Shown here piece by piece: positions 25,844 to 38,800 of a stretch of 64,000 bases of DNA. Both the position numbers and the translations under genes were made by a program. Within the stretch, counting starts at the first letter, position 1. Each line of letters opens with the position of its first letter. The stretch is from NCBI GenBank assembly GCA_017165825.1, contig CM029393.1, positions 2,081,520 through 2,145,519 of the forward strand, given 5' to 3'. The notes beneath the pieces are model-generated. The model was not told the origin of the DNA. It was given only the letters and a program-made list of their open reading frames with translations, and made no database searches. Source of the DNA: Hepsetus odoe. Its lineage: Eukaryota > Chordata > Actinopteri > Characiformes > Hepsetidae.

Positions 25844-25849
25844 TTTATT
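25844..25849 (-). terminator. possible wnt7a poly(A) signal
   Basis: AATAAA on the minus strand about 550 nt after the wnt7a stop codon. This is the nearest canonical hexamer I saw; transcript data could place the end elsewhere. Confidence 0.35.
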
Positions 25850-26396
25850 ATTAAATAAATTAATATTAGCCTTTCTTTCTCTACATAAAAGTTAAATATC
25901 ACTGTCATCGTAATATACAGTATACTTTCATAATGTCCATCAGAAGACAAACTGTCCAAAACATCCAGTTTTGAATTACATATGACAAGGTTGTCCTTTC
26001 ATGAAGCAGCTCACATTGAAGGCTTTCTTGACAACCTGCAGAACAGTACAGAACAAGGTCACCACCCCCAATTTTCTCATGGTCTACAGAACATCTTTTC
26101 CCGGACTTTCTCACTACGTTGCGTAAGGTGTCCATTGGTACCAGGGCCAAAAGTCGCCTTTAAGCCCAGAAGCAAGGCCGAATACATAGCCCAAACTTTC
26201 TTTGGCCATCCTCCAGGCAATATAAAAAGATCCTGGCCAACAATGTGGACCCAAGTATTCACCTTAGGCAAAAAGGCTTGGATCTACTTCACCCCATGCT
26301 CAAGAGGGATCCACTCTGTTGATGTATTGACACTGACCTTCTCAGACCCTCTACACTCAACACTTGCAACAACTGCAAGAGCAACAAAAACTAATC

Positions 26397-26876
26397 TCAT
26401 TTGCAAGTGTACACCTCTGTCCTCTCACTGCAGGTGTTGCATTTGACATAGCAGCACCAGAGGAACTTGCAGTTGCACTGCCAAACCCGTGAGTATTGAT
26501 GTGTGTTGTAGCCCCGGCCACAGCACATCAAGTCACAGCTGTTTGCTTGCTGGGCTGTCTTGTTGCAGATCCTGCCCTGGGTGCCCATGCTGCCAGTTAC
26601 AGGGTCCGCCTCACAATAGTTGGGCGACTTCTCAATGTAAACCAAGTCGGTGTCCATGGGCTTGCGGTAGGAATAGGGCTTTTTGATCTTCAGAAATGTG
26701 GGTCGTTTGTTTCGGCTTGCTCGCACGGGTTCCACGTGAACTGCCTCAAAGTACTTGTCCTTGAGGATATAGCCAAGCTGCCTGAACTTCGGCAGGGTCG
26801 TCCAGCAAGTCTTGGTGGTGCAGGAGCCGGAGACGCCATGGCATTTGCACTCCAAGCGCATGTTCTTTTCCAGGAT
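26397..26876 (-). CDS. wnt7a: wnt7a coding exon 4
   Basis: Encodes residues 191-349 and the TGA stop (26397-26399). The acceptor reads TGCAG just above 26876. It carries Ser206 of the lipid-attachment loop and the C-terminal cysteine domain. The 167-codon plus-strand frame over this exon is only its antisense shadow. Confidence 0.96.
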   Translation of the reverse strand: MLEKNMRLECKCHGVSGSCTTKTCWTTLPKFRQLGYILKDKYFEAVHVEPVRASRNKRPTFLKIKKPYSYRKPMDTDLVYIEKSPNYCEADPVTGSMGTQGRICNKTAQQANSCDLMCCGRGYNTHQYSRVWQCNCKFLWCCYVKCNTCSERTEVYTCK

Positions 26877-29800
26877 CTGCACAGGATAAAAAACAAAAGA
26901 TTTAGCAAGCAAGAAGGGTTGAAACAGAGCACAATCAGCAGGTTTAATGATAAAACCTGTTTCAGATTTTTACTCAATAATTCCAATTACCATTGGTGAT
27001 TACTATCCTTAAAAAACTTACGAAAAAAGTTCTGAACTAAAGTCTTAGAGCAAAACATATGGCAGCATGTTTGTATGGCTATAATTTGAGGAGTACACTG
27101 AAAAGTGAAAGTGACAACCCTTGTCATTGCCAGGTCACAGCACAGCACAGCACACAGTGAACCACAACAAAATTGAACCTCTGCATTTAACCCATGCACT
27201 CAAACACCGTGCGGCAGGGGGCAGCTATTGAAAGCGCCCGGGGAGCAGTGACAGGGACGGTACCTTGCTCAAGGGTACCTCAGGGCAACCTACTCGCAAG
27301 GAGTTTGAACCCACAATCTTCCGATCCTGTGGCCAACTCCCTAACCACTAGGCCACCGCTGCCCACTGTAGCGGTGATATTGATAATTTCATAATTTTAT
27401 ATTTATTTTAATCTTAGTTCATTTTTGGTATTGCAGAGAAGTACAAGAGACACAGTAAATATCTGTAGTATATTACCTGTGATGAAATGATACTGTGTAC
27501 TTTTTAAATACATTTAAAAACCACCAAAAACTGAGATGGCATTGGTCACTCGTATTATGATATTATCATACCTCATACCATCCCATCCTTACACCTGAGG
27601 GATTTTACTGTCCCTGGTTTTCATTCTGAAGTATATAATTTGAGTCTAAGAGAATTACGAGAGTAAGTGCTTTGATGATTCATAAGATGATCCAGTTAGT
27701 CTATCTGGTGACAGCTTGATGCCTTGAGTGATTCTATGCAAACATCATTGCCAAATCTTAGTAACAAACATATAGGGAAAAGGTAATGTATATGTGTCCC
27801 TGTACTTTTCAATAAAACATTCTCTGCCTTTAAGTTAAACAATACGCTCCAGCTTCTCGAACAGAAGCTGTGTTACAGTGCAGAAAAGCATCAGTGGAAT
27901 CATATATTTCTCCCCAGTGGCATTTGTGCCTACAGTCGTGGTTTTGGAGCATATTTCTGGAATAGTTAAACAGGTTGAGACAAAGGTTTTTAAAACATTC
28001 CTATTCAAGAATGTGAGGATTGTTAAACTTGCTGTGCCAGAGCCTGATCCGCCTCATGCCTGCCTGCCTGCCTGCGGAGCGGGACTGGAAAACAGCCCGC
28101 GTGTCGACAGGTTTCCCCTTCGACTTTTAGGAAGCCTTTTCATTTGTGTACAAAACATCCGACACAAATTGTTTCAGCGAGCCGAGTTATGAGAGGCTGT
28201 CCGTTGGAGCCTCTTTCTCTTGTATAAGCAGTGGGGTGGAATCAGGGACAGGTATGATATAAACAAACACCGCCGAATGATCATTGCCGACTTCTACAAC
28301 AGTCAGCCTGTGTGTAGTGTACACACATAAAGCTCTGGAGTCAGGTTTCAGGTGCCTGTGAGCTTTCCCTTCAATCTGACTATTCTGCCAGGTGGGGATG
28401 AGTAGGTGAGCCCAACAGGCAAGGGTGGCGATGGAGTAGAGTTGGGGAAAGGATCAGATTTTAAAAAAATACTGTGATATTATCTTTTGCAAAAACTGAT
28501 ATTGTCTTCATTACATAACAGGGTATTGTTCCTCAGATTTAGCCGTTATAAAGCAATTTCCACCATATTTGAAGCCAATCAAGCATGTAAAAAAATGTGA
28601 AACCTCTAGTGAAGCTGCATATAGATTTTTAAGTGTGCAAAAAAAACACACAGAAAATGTGTAGCAAGAAATATTAAAGTAATATTAACAGTAGATGGAC
28701 TGTTTAGATATGAAAAAATCTGTTAATAATTGGCATCAGTGAATAGCTTGTTCAAGACAGTGAAGGCTTTGGTGTGGTTGGCAAATGCTCCCCTTCTCTT
28801 TCTCCGCTATATAATGATGCTGCTTTTCCCCTCTGTGGGTGGGAAAAGCCTCACCTAGTGTTTTAATTATTATTCCATCCTCCCTCTGTGCCTCTCAGAC
28901 TTTGTGGAGTCTCCTTGGCAATTGTCTGCTCTCTCTGGGATGCATATCGGGCTTAGTGTGGTCATGGCACTGATTCCCGATAAACAACACGTTCAAAACC
29001 ACGTACTGAACTCAAATCCGTGTGTCTGAGACAATCCTGATGACAACCCGCATGAGGAATGAGGCTACAGTCAGGAGATACCACCATGCTGACGAATGAA
29101 AACCGTGCTTAAATCATATTCATCTGTCACATTCATTTTTGGATTAACTGCTGTTTGACTCTCAAAACAAAGATGCCTCTGTCATAGGTAAGACTGTAAA
29201 GAGCTCCAACAGGAGTCAGTCCACAGCTGCAGTGTGATTGGTCGAGGGCCACTGTGTGAGTGTTGCCTCAACCCCATTTTTGGACTATAAACTGTTTAAT
29301 GGAATTATATTTCTTTAAGAAATGTAAATAAACTTCATTGTCTTCCAAATTTGGTGTCATTCATCATTATCATCAAACTATCTGCATCATCTGCATCAAA
29401 ACTAACAGTGAAGCTGAGCTATAAGGCAAAGAAAACCGAGGTCGTAATAAATCATGAGGTATCAGCACCACTGGGATAATATGCTCCTCTTAACCTTCTG
29501 CAAAAGTCACCTCTTATGTAATTCTAGCACCAAGAATAGCATAAAAGACCACGCTCCATGGTATAGGGTTATGACTCTATACATACAGTACTGTGCAAAG
29601 GTTTTAGGCAGGTGTGGAAAAAATGCTGTAAACAAAGAATGCTTTCACCAATATAAATAGTGATTTTTAATTTTTTATCAATCTACAAAATGCAAAGTCT
29701 AAATCAAATCAATATTTGGTGTTACTACCTTTTGCCTTCAAACCAAACCAGCATCAATTCTTCTGGCCCCCACAGAGTCCTGATCTCAACATCATCCAGT

Positions 29801-32800
29801 GTGTCTGGGATTACAAGAAGGATGTGAGGAAGCCTACGTCCACAGAAGATCTGTGGTTAGTTCTCCAAGATGTTTGGAACAACCTACCAGCCAAGTTCCT
29901 TCAAAAACTGTGTGCAAGTGTACCTAGAAGAATTGATGCTGTTTTGAAGGCAAAGGGTGGTCACACCAAATATTGATTTGATTTAGATTCTCTTTTGTTC
30001 ATTCACTGCATTTTGTTGATTGATGAAAATAAATGATGAACACTTCCATTTCTGAAAGCGTTCTTTGTTTACAGCATTTTTTCCACACCTGCCTAAAACC
30101 TTTGCACAGTACTGTATATGACTAATTTTGATGAAGATTTGATGATATGTCCCATATGCTGAAACCACACTGCGATCCTATTTAAGTGTCAGTTTACACT
30201 GGCAATAAAAAAGGTTTACTCCTAGCTAAGTTTTTCAGGGACTGGGTGTAAATTGAATACATCTGATGCATACCAAAATGCATACCTTCTTTTGTAACAT
30301 CCATTGACATTTCTCAGTATAAGTCTAGTAAATACTTCAGGAAGAACAAAGACAAGAAGCATTAGACGTTTTGCTATCTCTTGGAACAGGAATGAATGAT
30401 GAGATTTACTGATTACTTAGACTGAAGCCTATCTGTGCTTTTCCACCTAAAAGCTTTCAGTGTTATTTCATTACAGAGGCCTTTTTTAATCGCTCTGCCA
30501 CCACTTTATCAGCAAAGTCGTGCAGGGAATATAAATCATGACACCAAGGTTGCACATATTGCTATATCCTATCATTGCTACCCCATGACTGCTAGCTTCA
30601 TGCAAAATAGGTTCTGTCAAAAGCACATATTCCAAAGATAAAGTTAATGTGAGATAAGGCCAACAGGATAGCGGCTGCTGTAATAAGGAACAGCAGATTA
30701 ATGTAATGAGTTCCCCTTAGACTCACAGTTCTGTTAAGCTGCTTCATGATAACTATTGTAAAATTGAATTAAATATAGGTTCCCTGGGACAGTGCATCAT
30801 ATAATGTAGTTTGACATGAATGCATATTGCTCCAGCACCTCAAACTGGAGGCATTGTGTTATAAGGTTCATTTTTAAGTAATAACTGCAAATCGTCTTGT
30901 AACTACACTGTGTGTGTGTTATTAGGCAAATGAGTATTTTAAGGATTAATTTTAATATGGAACAAATACAGTGCTATCAGTCAATCCAAAATGTTAATAA
31001 ACCTGAAACCTGAATGATTTACAAAGGAAATGTGAGTGTAAACATTCTCAGGGGAATAAATATGTGTGCACAATTATTAGAAAACTATTAGTGTACAGCG
31101 TTATTAGGCAACTAAATAATAAATTAAAATTTTGCCATTAGTCATTATTCTTTCACCTTTAAGGCCTCTACTGGCTACTGGTGAAGTACTTCCATGCATG
31201 CGATGGAGCATTGTCCTGCATAAAAATCATGGTCTTCTAGAAAGATGCAGACTCTCCTGAACCACTGATTGAAGAAAGTGTCCTCTAAAAACTGGCAGAA
31301 GGTTTGGGAGTTGATTTTGATTCCATCTTCAAGCCGAAAAGATCCAACTGGCTCATCTTTAATAATACCAGCCCATACCAGTTCCCCACTTCCACCTTTC
31401 TGGCGTCTGAATCAAAGTGGAGCTCTATGCTGTTACTGAACGGGCCCATTCATCTGGTCGGGCAAGAGTTACTCTCATCTCATCAGTCCATAAAACCTTT
31501 GAAAAATCTGTCTTGAGATATTTCTTGGCCCAGTCTTGACATTTCAACTTGTTCAGAGGTGGTTTCAGCTTCCTTACCTTGGCCATGTCTCTGAGCACTG
31601 AACACCTACAGCACTGAACAGCACTGAACTGTACTTCTGGGCACTCCAGGTAGGTTCAGTGGAATATGACAGCACCGGAGGGTCATGAGTTCCTGGTATC
31701 TTCATTCTTCTCAAATCTTTGACAGTGTTTCTTGTCCCCCTTTTGACTACTGGCAACAAACCATTTGATGATCACACCCCAATATCTTAGCAATTTTAAG
31801 GGTGCTGCATCCTCCTGAGAGACTTTTTACAATTTTTGACTTTTCAGAGTCAGTTATATCTCTTTTTTGGCCCATTTTGCCTAAGGAAAAGAAGTTACCT
31901 AATAATTATGCACACCTTGATTTAGGAGGTTGATCTCTTTAGGCCACATCCTCCCTCGTTATACAAATTCCCATCACCTGATATGCTTAAATGTAATTAG
32001 CATTCAGGTTTATACAGCTTGGAATTTGAATATATGCATAAAAACGATGATATGATCAAAATACTTACTTGTCTAATAATTGTGCACACAGTGTAGTACA
32101 AATGATCAACTATGTATGCCCCATCTTATTTACTTAAATAATCAGCAATAACTTCCTGTTAGTTTTTTGCATTTTATGGTTGAAAAAATTCACGAGTTAA
32201 CTTTTTGGTTAAAGGAAGAGCAAGACAAATTATAGGACAGTATGGGGCAGATTAAGGAGAATTAATCAGCCCTTGATGATTTTTGTGTTTACACTCTTTT
32301 TGTGAGTTACTATAAAGGCCATTTTTACAAGTAGGCCATGCATTTTGATGTATTCTACATTTCAGCTACATGGTTCTAATATAGTTTGGTATGAGTTAAT
32401 GTCTAGTTAATGTTTCAAAAAAACTGACATATTCTCTGCAACATCACACACACAACCATCCAAATCTTGTTCTGCATTTACTGCTTATTTGTAATTACTA
32501 CTACAAGTAATCACAACACTATATTTCATTTATACTTTAAACTACTTATATCTGTTTTAACTACAAGGATTTTGTGGGTTCAATACAGTTGAAAAACTTC
32601 CTCAAGTCTGGAAATAACTTTGGAAGCTCTGCATTGATAGACATACCTTTCGTCCCACTTCGTTGTTGTGGAGGTTCATGAGCGTTCTGGCATTCTGCTT
32701 GATCTCTCGGGCATCTACAAAGACCTTGGAGAAGCTGAGGCCGTAGCGGATGTCTGCGGAGCAACCGCCCCACTTCCAGCCTTCTTCTTGGTTATAGAAA

Positions 32801-35800
32801 CCCTGTTTCTCCTTATCACAGCCGCAGCCACTCAGCATGCCCTGCGTGCAAGCAGCAGTGATGGCATGTGCGACCCCGGCGGAGATGATAGCATAAGTGA
32901 AAGCAGCCTCCTTACTCCCTGCAAGCCAGAGAACATTTATATTTATTCATTTAGTTGACACCTTGAACCCTAAAGCAACTTACAAAGTCAGCAGGTGTAC
33001 ATATGGCTATAACATGAACTTCAATGCCACTTCATCTTCATCTGGGAGTTGGGGTCAACTCTTGGTGAATAATTCTGTGAGCTGAAAGGTTTGGAGGCCA
33101 CTTTGTTTCTTTAAACCATAGTTGGTTTAAGTAAAGAACACAAAGATGTGCAATGCAAGCTAGAGTCTGAGTGGTATTCGTTTGCTTAATTACAAGGCTG
33201 TAACAGCTGTCTCCAGCCCATAACCTTTACAATGTTTTAAATTCAACATTTGACTTGACTGTGAATGACTGTGAATTTTGACATCATATCATATCACTAT
33301 TACCTAAGATAATTCATAGAAATGCCTAAACGATGTTTACGAATAGCTTGAATTTCTTTTTACATTGCTCTGGGACTGTCTTGTTCCAAATGTCACAGTT
33401 ATGTTTTTTTTTTTTTCAGGAATCGCACAAAAGTACCTAACAAAGGTATCTAACCCTGTACCTAAGTGCAGACATATGCAAAATTACAATTTCAAAGTAT
33501 AAAATGAGAAACATAGAAAAATGCACGCAGCAAGCAATAAGTACAATAAGACACAGATGAATGTAATAAAATCAAATCTCTAATGGTAGAGATGCAAGAT
33601 GAATGGAGGTCTTTCCATCACTAAGCAATTAGCAAGAAATGTAGGATTGGTTACTAGAAATTAATAAAAAAATAAGCAGTTTGTGTTGCCTGGAACACAA
33701 GTGTATGCAGAGTTTCCTAAAGTTTTTTACTTAAAAATGAAGGTAATAATGTCCCTGGTTAAAAGCAGGATTATGGGTTATAGAAAGTTTTCTTTTATAT
33801 TCTGCTTGCATTCCAGTGTTGGATCTCTGGCTGTGGGTATGACATCAATAGTTAATGCACCACATATCTGCCATATCAACCAGGATGTGGCAGATATTGT
33901 AGTGTGTGCTTCATCTGTTTCATCTCCTGCTCCTCTCGGCTGCTCCTGTTAGGGGTCGCAACAGTGGATCATCTCCATTTCTTCCAGTCCCCAGCATCTT
34001 CCTCCTTCAAACCAACTGTCTGCATGTCCTCTCTCATAACCTCCTCTTTAGCCTTCCTCAGCTCGTTTTTCCTATCAGCTCCATCCTCAACAACCTTCTC
34101 CCTATATACTCCCCGTCTCTCCTCTGTACATATCCAAACCAACGCATTCTCACTTCTCTAACTTTGTCTTCCACTCTGTGTTAGTCCCACTAACTTTCAT
34201 GATTCTCCTCTCTAGAGCATATCTCCACGTCTAAAGGTTCTCCTCAAGCTGCTCCCTACTCCCTACTGCTACAGATCACAATGTGCTTCTTTTGTTTGAT
34301 GTGTCAGTTAAATGGGTATTTAAGGATTAATATGCAAATCAAAACACATTCTTTGATTCAAATTTCCAAAAATTGCAATGAAAATAGAAATTGAAAGTGT
34401 GATCATCTTGGCAACATGACATATGTATATACACTGCCTAAAGTCTCTGCATGCCAACAAAAGAAAAACCTTCCCACATCCCTGCTGCAACTTGTGTTGA
34501 TGCTGATAATGTAATGATACTCTGACAAAATATACAAAAAATAAAAAGGAACATCACAGATTGGTAGGAGTGAGAATATTTGGAATCAGGGATCCACTGT
34601 TCTTGGGCCATATCAAGCCCCACGTACATACCTGACATAGCCTGACACTCAACAGCAATAACAAAGAATTATGAGCTGTGCCAAAAGGGGTCCATTCATC
34701 ATGCATTCTTATGCACTGAAGAATGGCACGGCCTTGGCTAAATGGGGTGGGATGCTGTGGACAGCAAGCAGACCCGCTGAAAATAGTTTAATATAGAGAA
34801 GACAGAAGCGTAGATAATACTGTAACAACATGTTAACAATGGTGCAATAACTAATGGCAGCGACACCAACAATCCTTGTCTTTATTCAACACGAAATAAT
34901 CGTCCTTCGGTTGTCAAGGGGAGGAAACATTAAGACAAATAACTGTCTGATTGTACTCAGATGACCAATTCCAGCAAAGGAAGGAATGGAGTAGCCCGTC
35001 TCTTCAACAAGTACAATGGACGAGGGTTTATTTAACAGACAATAGAGTGGTAGAGATAGGGGGGCACATAGTATGTTTAGACTCAGTTCTGGCCCCTGTC
35101 CCAGCTTCCGTCAGAAGAAGGGATCCACCCGAGCGGAGGTGAGTCCCCCAGGCATGCAGAACAGCCCCTGTCCAGAAAGACTCAGATAATTAATTGCCAC
35201 TGTTAAGTAGGGCACTTCCAGGTTAAGAGCATGATTCACTCAGGTAGATGTAGATGGCAGGGGAAAGAAACACTGGTACAAAGTTTAAAATATTTCAAAA
35301 GCACATGAATCAAATATTTAAGCTAACCATTTCATGCACTGTAATTAGTTGTTTCCACATGGCTATAATTGCTTTTTCCTTATACTGTACGCAGGTCACT
35401 TCCAGGTTAAGAGTATGACTCACTCACATGCCGATGGGGGAAAAAAACAAAATAGTAGGACAAAGCTTACAGCCTTAAAGAAACATGACTTAAAACACCA
35501 AACAAATAAGGCCATAATTTATTGCTAAAAATCTCATTCTAATTCTAAAAGCATTCTGCCCTTACCCCAATGTAGTTGATCAACCAATTTATGTTTGGCG
35601 TTAAATTTTGCCTTTTTAGTCCAGAACTGAAAAAAGTGAAAGTGAAAGTGACTACCCTTGTCATTGCGAGGTCACGGCACAGCACACATGAACCACAACG
35701 AAATTGGACCTCTGCATTTTACCCATGCACACTCAAACCCGTGCAGCAGTGGGCAGCTATTGAAAGCGCCCGGGGAGCAGTGATGGGGACGGTACCTTGC

Positions 35801-38800
35801 TCAAGGGTACCTCAGGGCAAACTATTGGGAAGGGGTTTGAACCCCCGATCCTCCGATCATGTGGCTAACGCCCTAACCGCTAGGCCACCGCTGCCCCTGG
35901 ATCAACAAGGCAAAAGTTTGTTACCAATCACTAGTTATCAATAGTCACCCAAATCTTTTCTAGAATTGCATCCCCAAAAACACCTCTTAAACCACTGCAT
36001 TAAGCTTTTGTTTAGGAATACATTCACTTACTGTGAGGTGAACAACCACAGTGTAGTTGAACACTGCAAGCAGAAGTGACCTGTAACAATGAGGTTCTGT
36101 TCGTTTTATAGCTCACAGTCAGGCATACTGTGTTTAAACATATCAACAGATCTGGATGTGGATTTGCAGGTGCATCTATGGAAGAAATATGGGTGACTAC
36201 TGACTTTTAGTATTTGTTAGTTACTCTGGTCACATAGCTCCTGTATTGTGTATTTGATTTCTACTGAATCATTCCTGTAGGTTGTTTAAACTGTTGTCTG
36301 TTGTCTATACTTCCTTCAAAATTTATCTAGCTTGATCATTTCAAACACCATGTTGGCAGAAAGAAAGCCCTCCATTGTGAACTATGAGCAACCCGCTAGT
36401 CTAAGTTTCAATTGTTTCATCAGCATCTGCATGTCCACTAAAGGTTACTGAAGACAAAGAATACTCAAGGGGACAGGTTATCACAAATACTATCATTTGT
36501 GATTTGTTTGCTGCAGAGAGTCCCATCTGTAAGAAAAGATTATTCACTATAATAGCACTGCAATTATTCTCTTGCTTTCTATACAACGATTTTGCAAATT
36601 AAAAAAAAAAAAAAAGCCCTGAGCATGTTCCAAATGAAATCACAATTTCCTCAACCAAAAAGTTTTCCAGCAGCTCTAAGAGAAAAGGAACAACTGTCAG
36701 CCAGTTATTAGTGCTATGATATAGTTGTTGGGAGAACAAAACGTACTTTTATCTGCTTTACAGACACAAGCATAATGCTTTCCAACCAATCAAATTCTTT
36801 GATCGCAAATAAATATTGATTAAAGTTGAAATCAACATGAGCTGTCTGCATTTTTCAGAGTTTATTAGCATTTTAGAAAAAAATCTCAATCCTAAAAAAC
36901 ATCTGTTGTAGTTTTCATGTGCTGTGATACTTGCACTATGCAAGAAGAAAAATTAGTCACCGCCTGAACAGACAGATCCAGTTTAAAATGTAAGCAAGCA
37001 CAACATTCTTGGGAAACTCCTTAGCAAAGAGAAAGCTGTCATGTGTCTAAGATCTATTGATCAGTGCTTAGTTACATGAGCCATCACGGAAGTGTACAGC
37101 TCATCGTTTGGATTAATGAATCATCACCTATTGACTCTCCTAGGAATCATTTACACACCTCAAACTAAGAAACAATTGGACTGGCTGTCTTGATGTATAT
37201 ACCGTTAGTCTCTGTGTACTACAGCACAAAGAACATACAGTTCTAAAGAGATATGGTATGCAATGCATATTATATGGTGAAGTGACCTTTCCTAAAGTGA
37301 GTTTTCCTGACCTGAGCTTCACGGTGATGGACGTGGACATGTCTGACAATCTCTTTCAGATGTTCGTTTAAAAATGGTGTTATTTTTATATATTAATGCC
37401 TTAATAAAGTGGTTCCCAAACCTTTCCTCTACCTGTATTTGTAGATAAGATCACTTCCGCAAAAAGAGAGATGCACCCTTAGTAAAACAAATCTGTTGAG
37501 AACATATGTTTGAGGTTTTATTGCTGCTGTTGTAAGAATTCAACTAGCTTGTCTTTTTGCTCTGGGTGTGTCATCACGTTGCCACATCTATTCCTGCAAC
37601 AGCTTTAAACACCCCCTTAGCCCCCCCACTTTGAAAACCACTGCCTTAAGGTTTCATACACCTTTCCCTGATAACCGCTTAGGACTTTTTTGTGCAAAAA
37701 CCCATCCCAATTCATTCCATGACCATTTTTCAGTTTCTTTTTATCCCTCTGAATATATGAATTAGTTTTCCTTCCTTTGCCGTTAAGACTTGTTTTGTAA
37801 ACGACTTACTGGTTGTGCATTGTACCTCATTTAAAAGTAGTCAGGGCTCAAACACTCCTAATGCAAATTTGCTTCTGAATGTGTGTGAATGCTTGCTTGC
37901 CATTCATCCAAAAATAAAGGCGGCATGATTTTTCTTCAATAAATTGTCAAGAAATATGAAGCCTGAAGAAATACGAAATATAAAAGCTGCACGTCCACCT
38001 GCTGTTGAGTTTTTTGACCAACATGGACCTCCACACACACCAATGAAGATTTTAAAGACAAATGTTCATGTGTAACTGAAATTACTTTAGGTAAATGTAA
38101 GGCTAAGTTGAAAACCGTGTGACTTTATACAACATTCTCTCCGGTTTTTCAGGGCCTCTTTACTAACACATTGGTATGTGTTGACCTGCTGTTGATAAAC
38201 ATCTTGGAGCAGCGCCCATGCAATTTAAGAAAGGCCAGTTTGGGGCATCAATTATATAGAGATTTTTATGAGTTGCTTGGGCTTAACGCCAAGAGTGAAA
38301 GGATGGATTTGGTGGGAAGGTTAGTGAGGACTGAACATTTCACCAAAAGGTAAAATTCTCTACATGAGGACAGGGCAGACTGAACTTTTTTTTAATTAAG
38401 TAATCCCTTGAGCTGTGTTTACTTAAATCAAGATATTCTGAACACAAACACATCTGATAAGAACACTATAAAACATGTGTGTTATGACAAGAAGTTCGTT
38501 ACTTTTCCAAAATCTGAATCAGTGGCTCAGAAGGATTCTGCGTGAGACACCCTTTGCCAAAAACTGTAAATGCAAGAGGTTAATTTATAAACCTCACACA
38601 ATGTGCTTGTCTGGACTTGAGACAATGCTGGTGGAGGAAAACTATTTTTTTGAGCATGCCGGAGGGTGCATAAGTAAGAGAAAAAAAAAAGAGCGAGGGG
38701 GAGGAAATGGAGAGCATTCTGCTTAGAAAAAAAATAACACCAAATAAAATATGAATTATGAATTTTACACTTTGTGCATCGGTGCAACATATATTCTGTA

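Noticed and set aside
26496..26999. 167-codon plus-strand frame
   Set aside because: Antisense shadow of wnt7a exon 4 running into its intron; no domain of its own.
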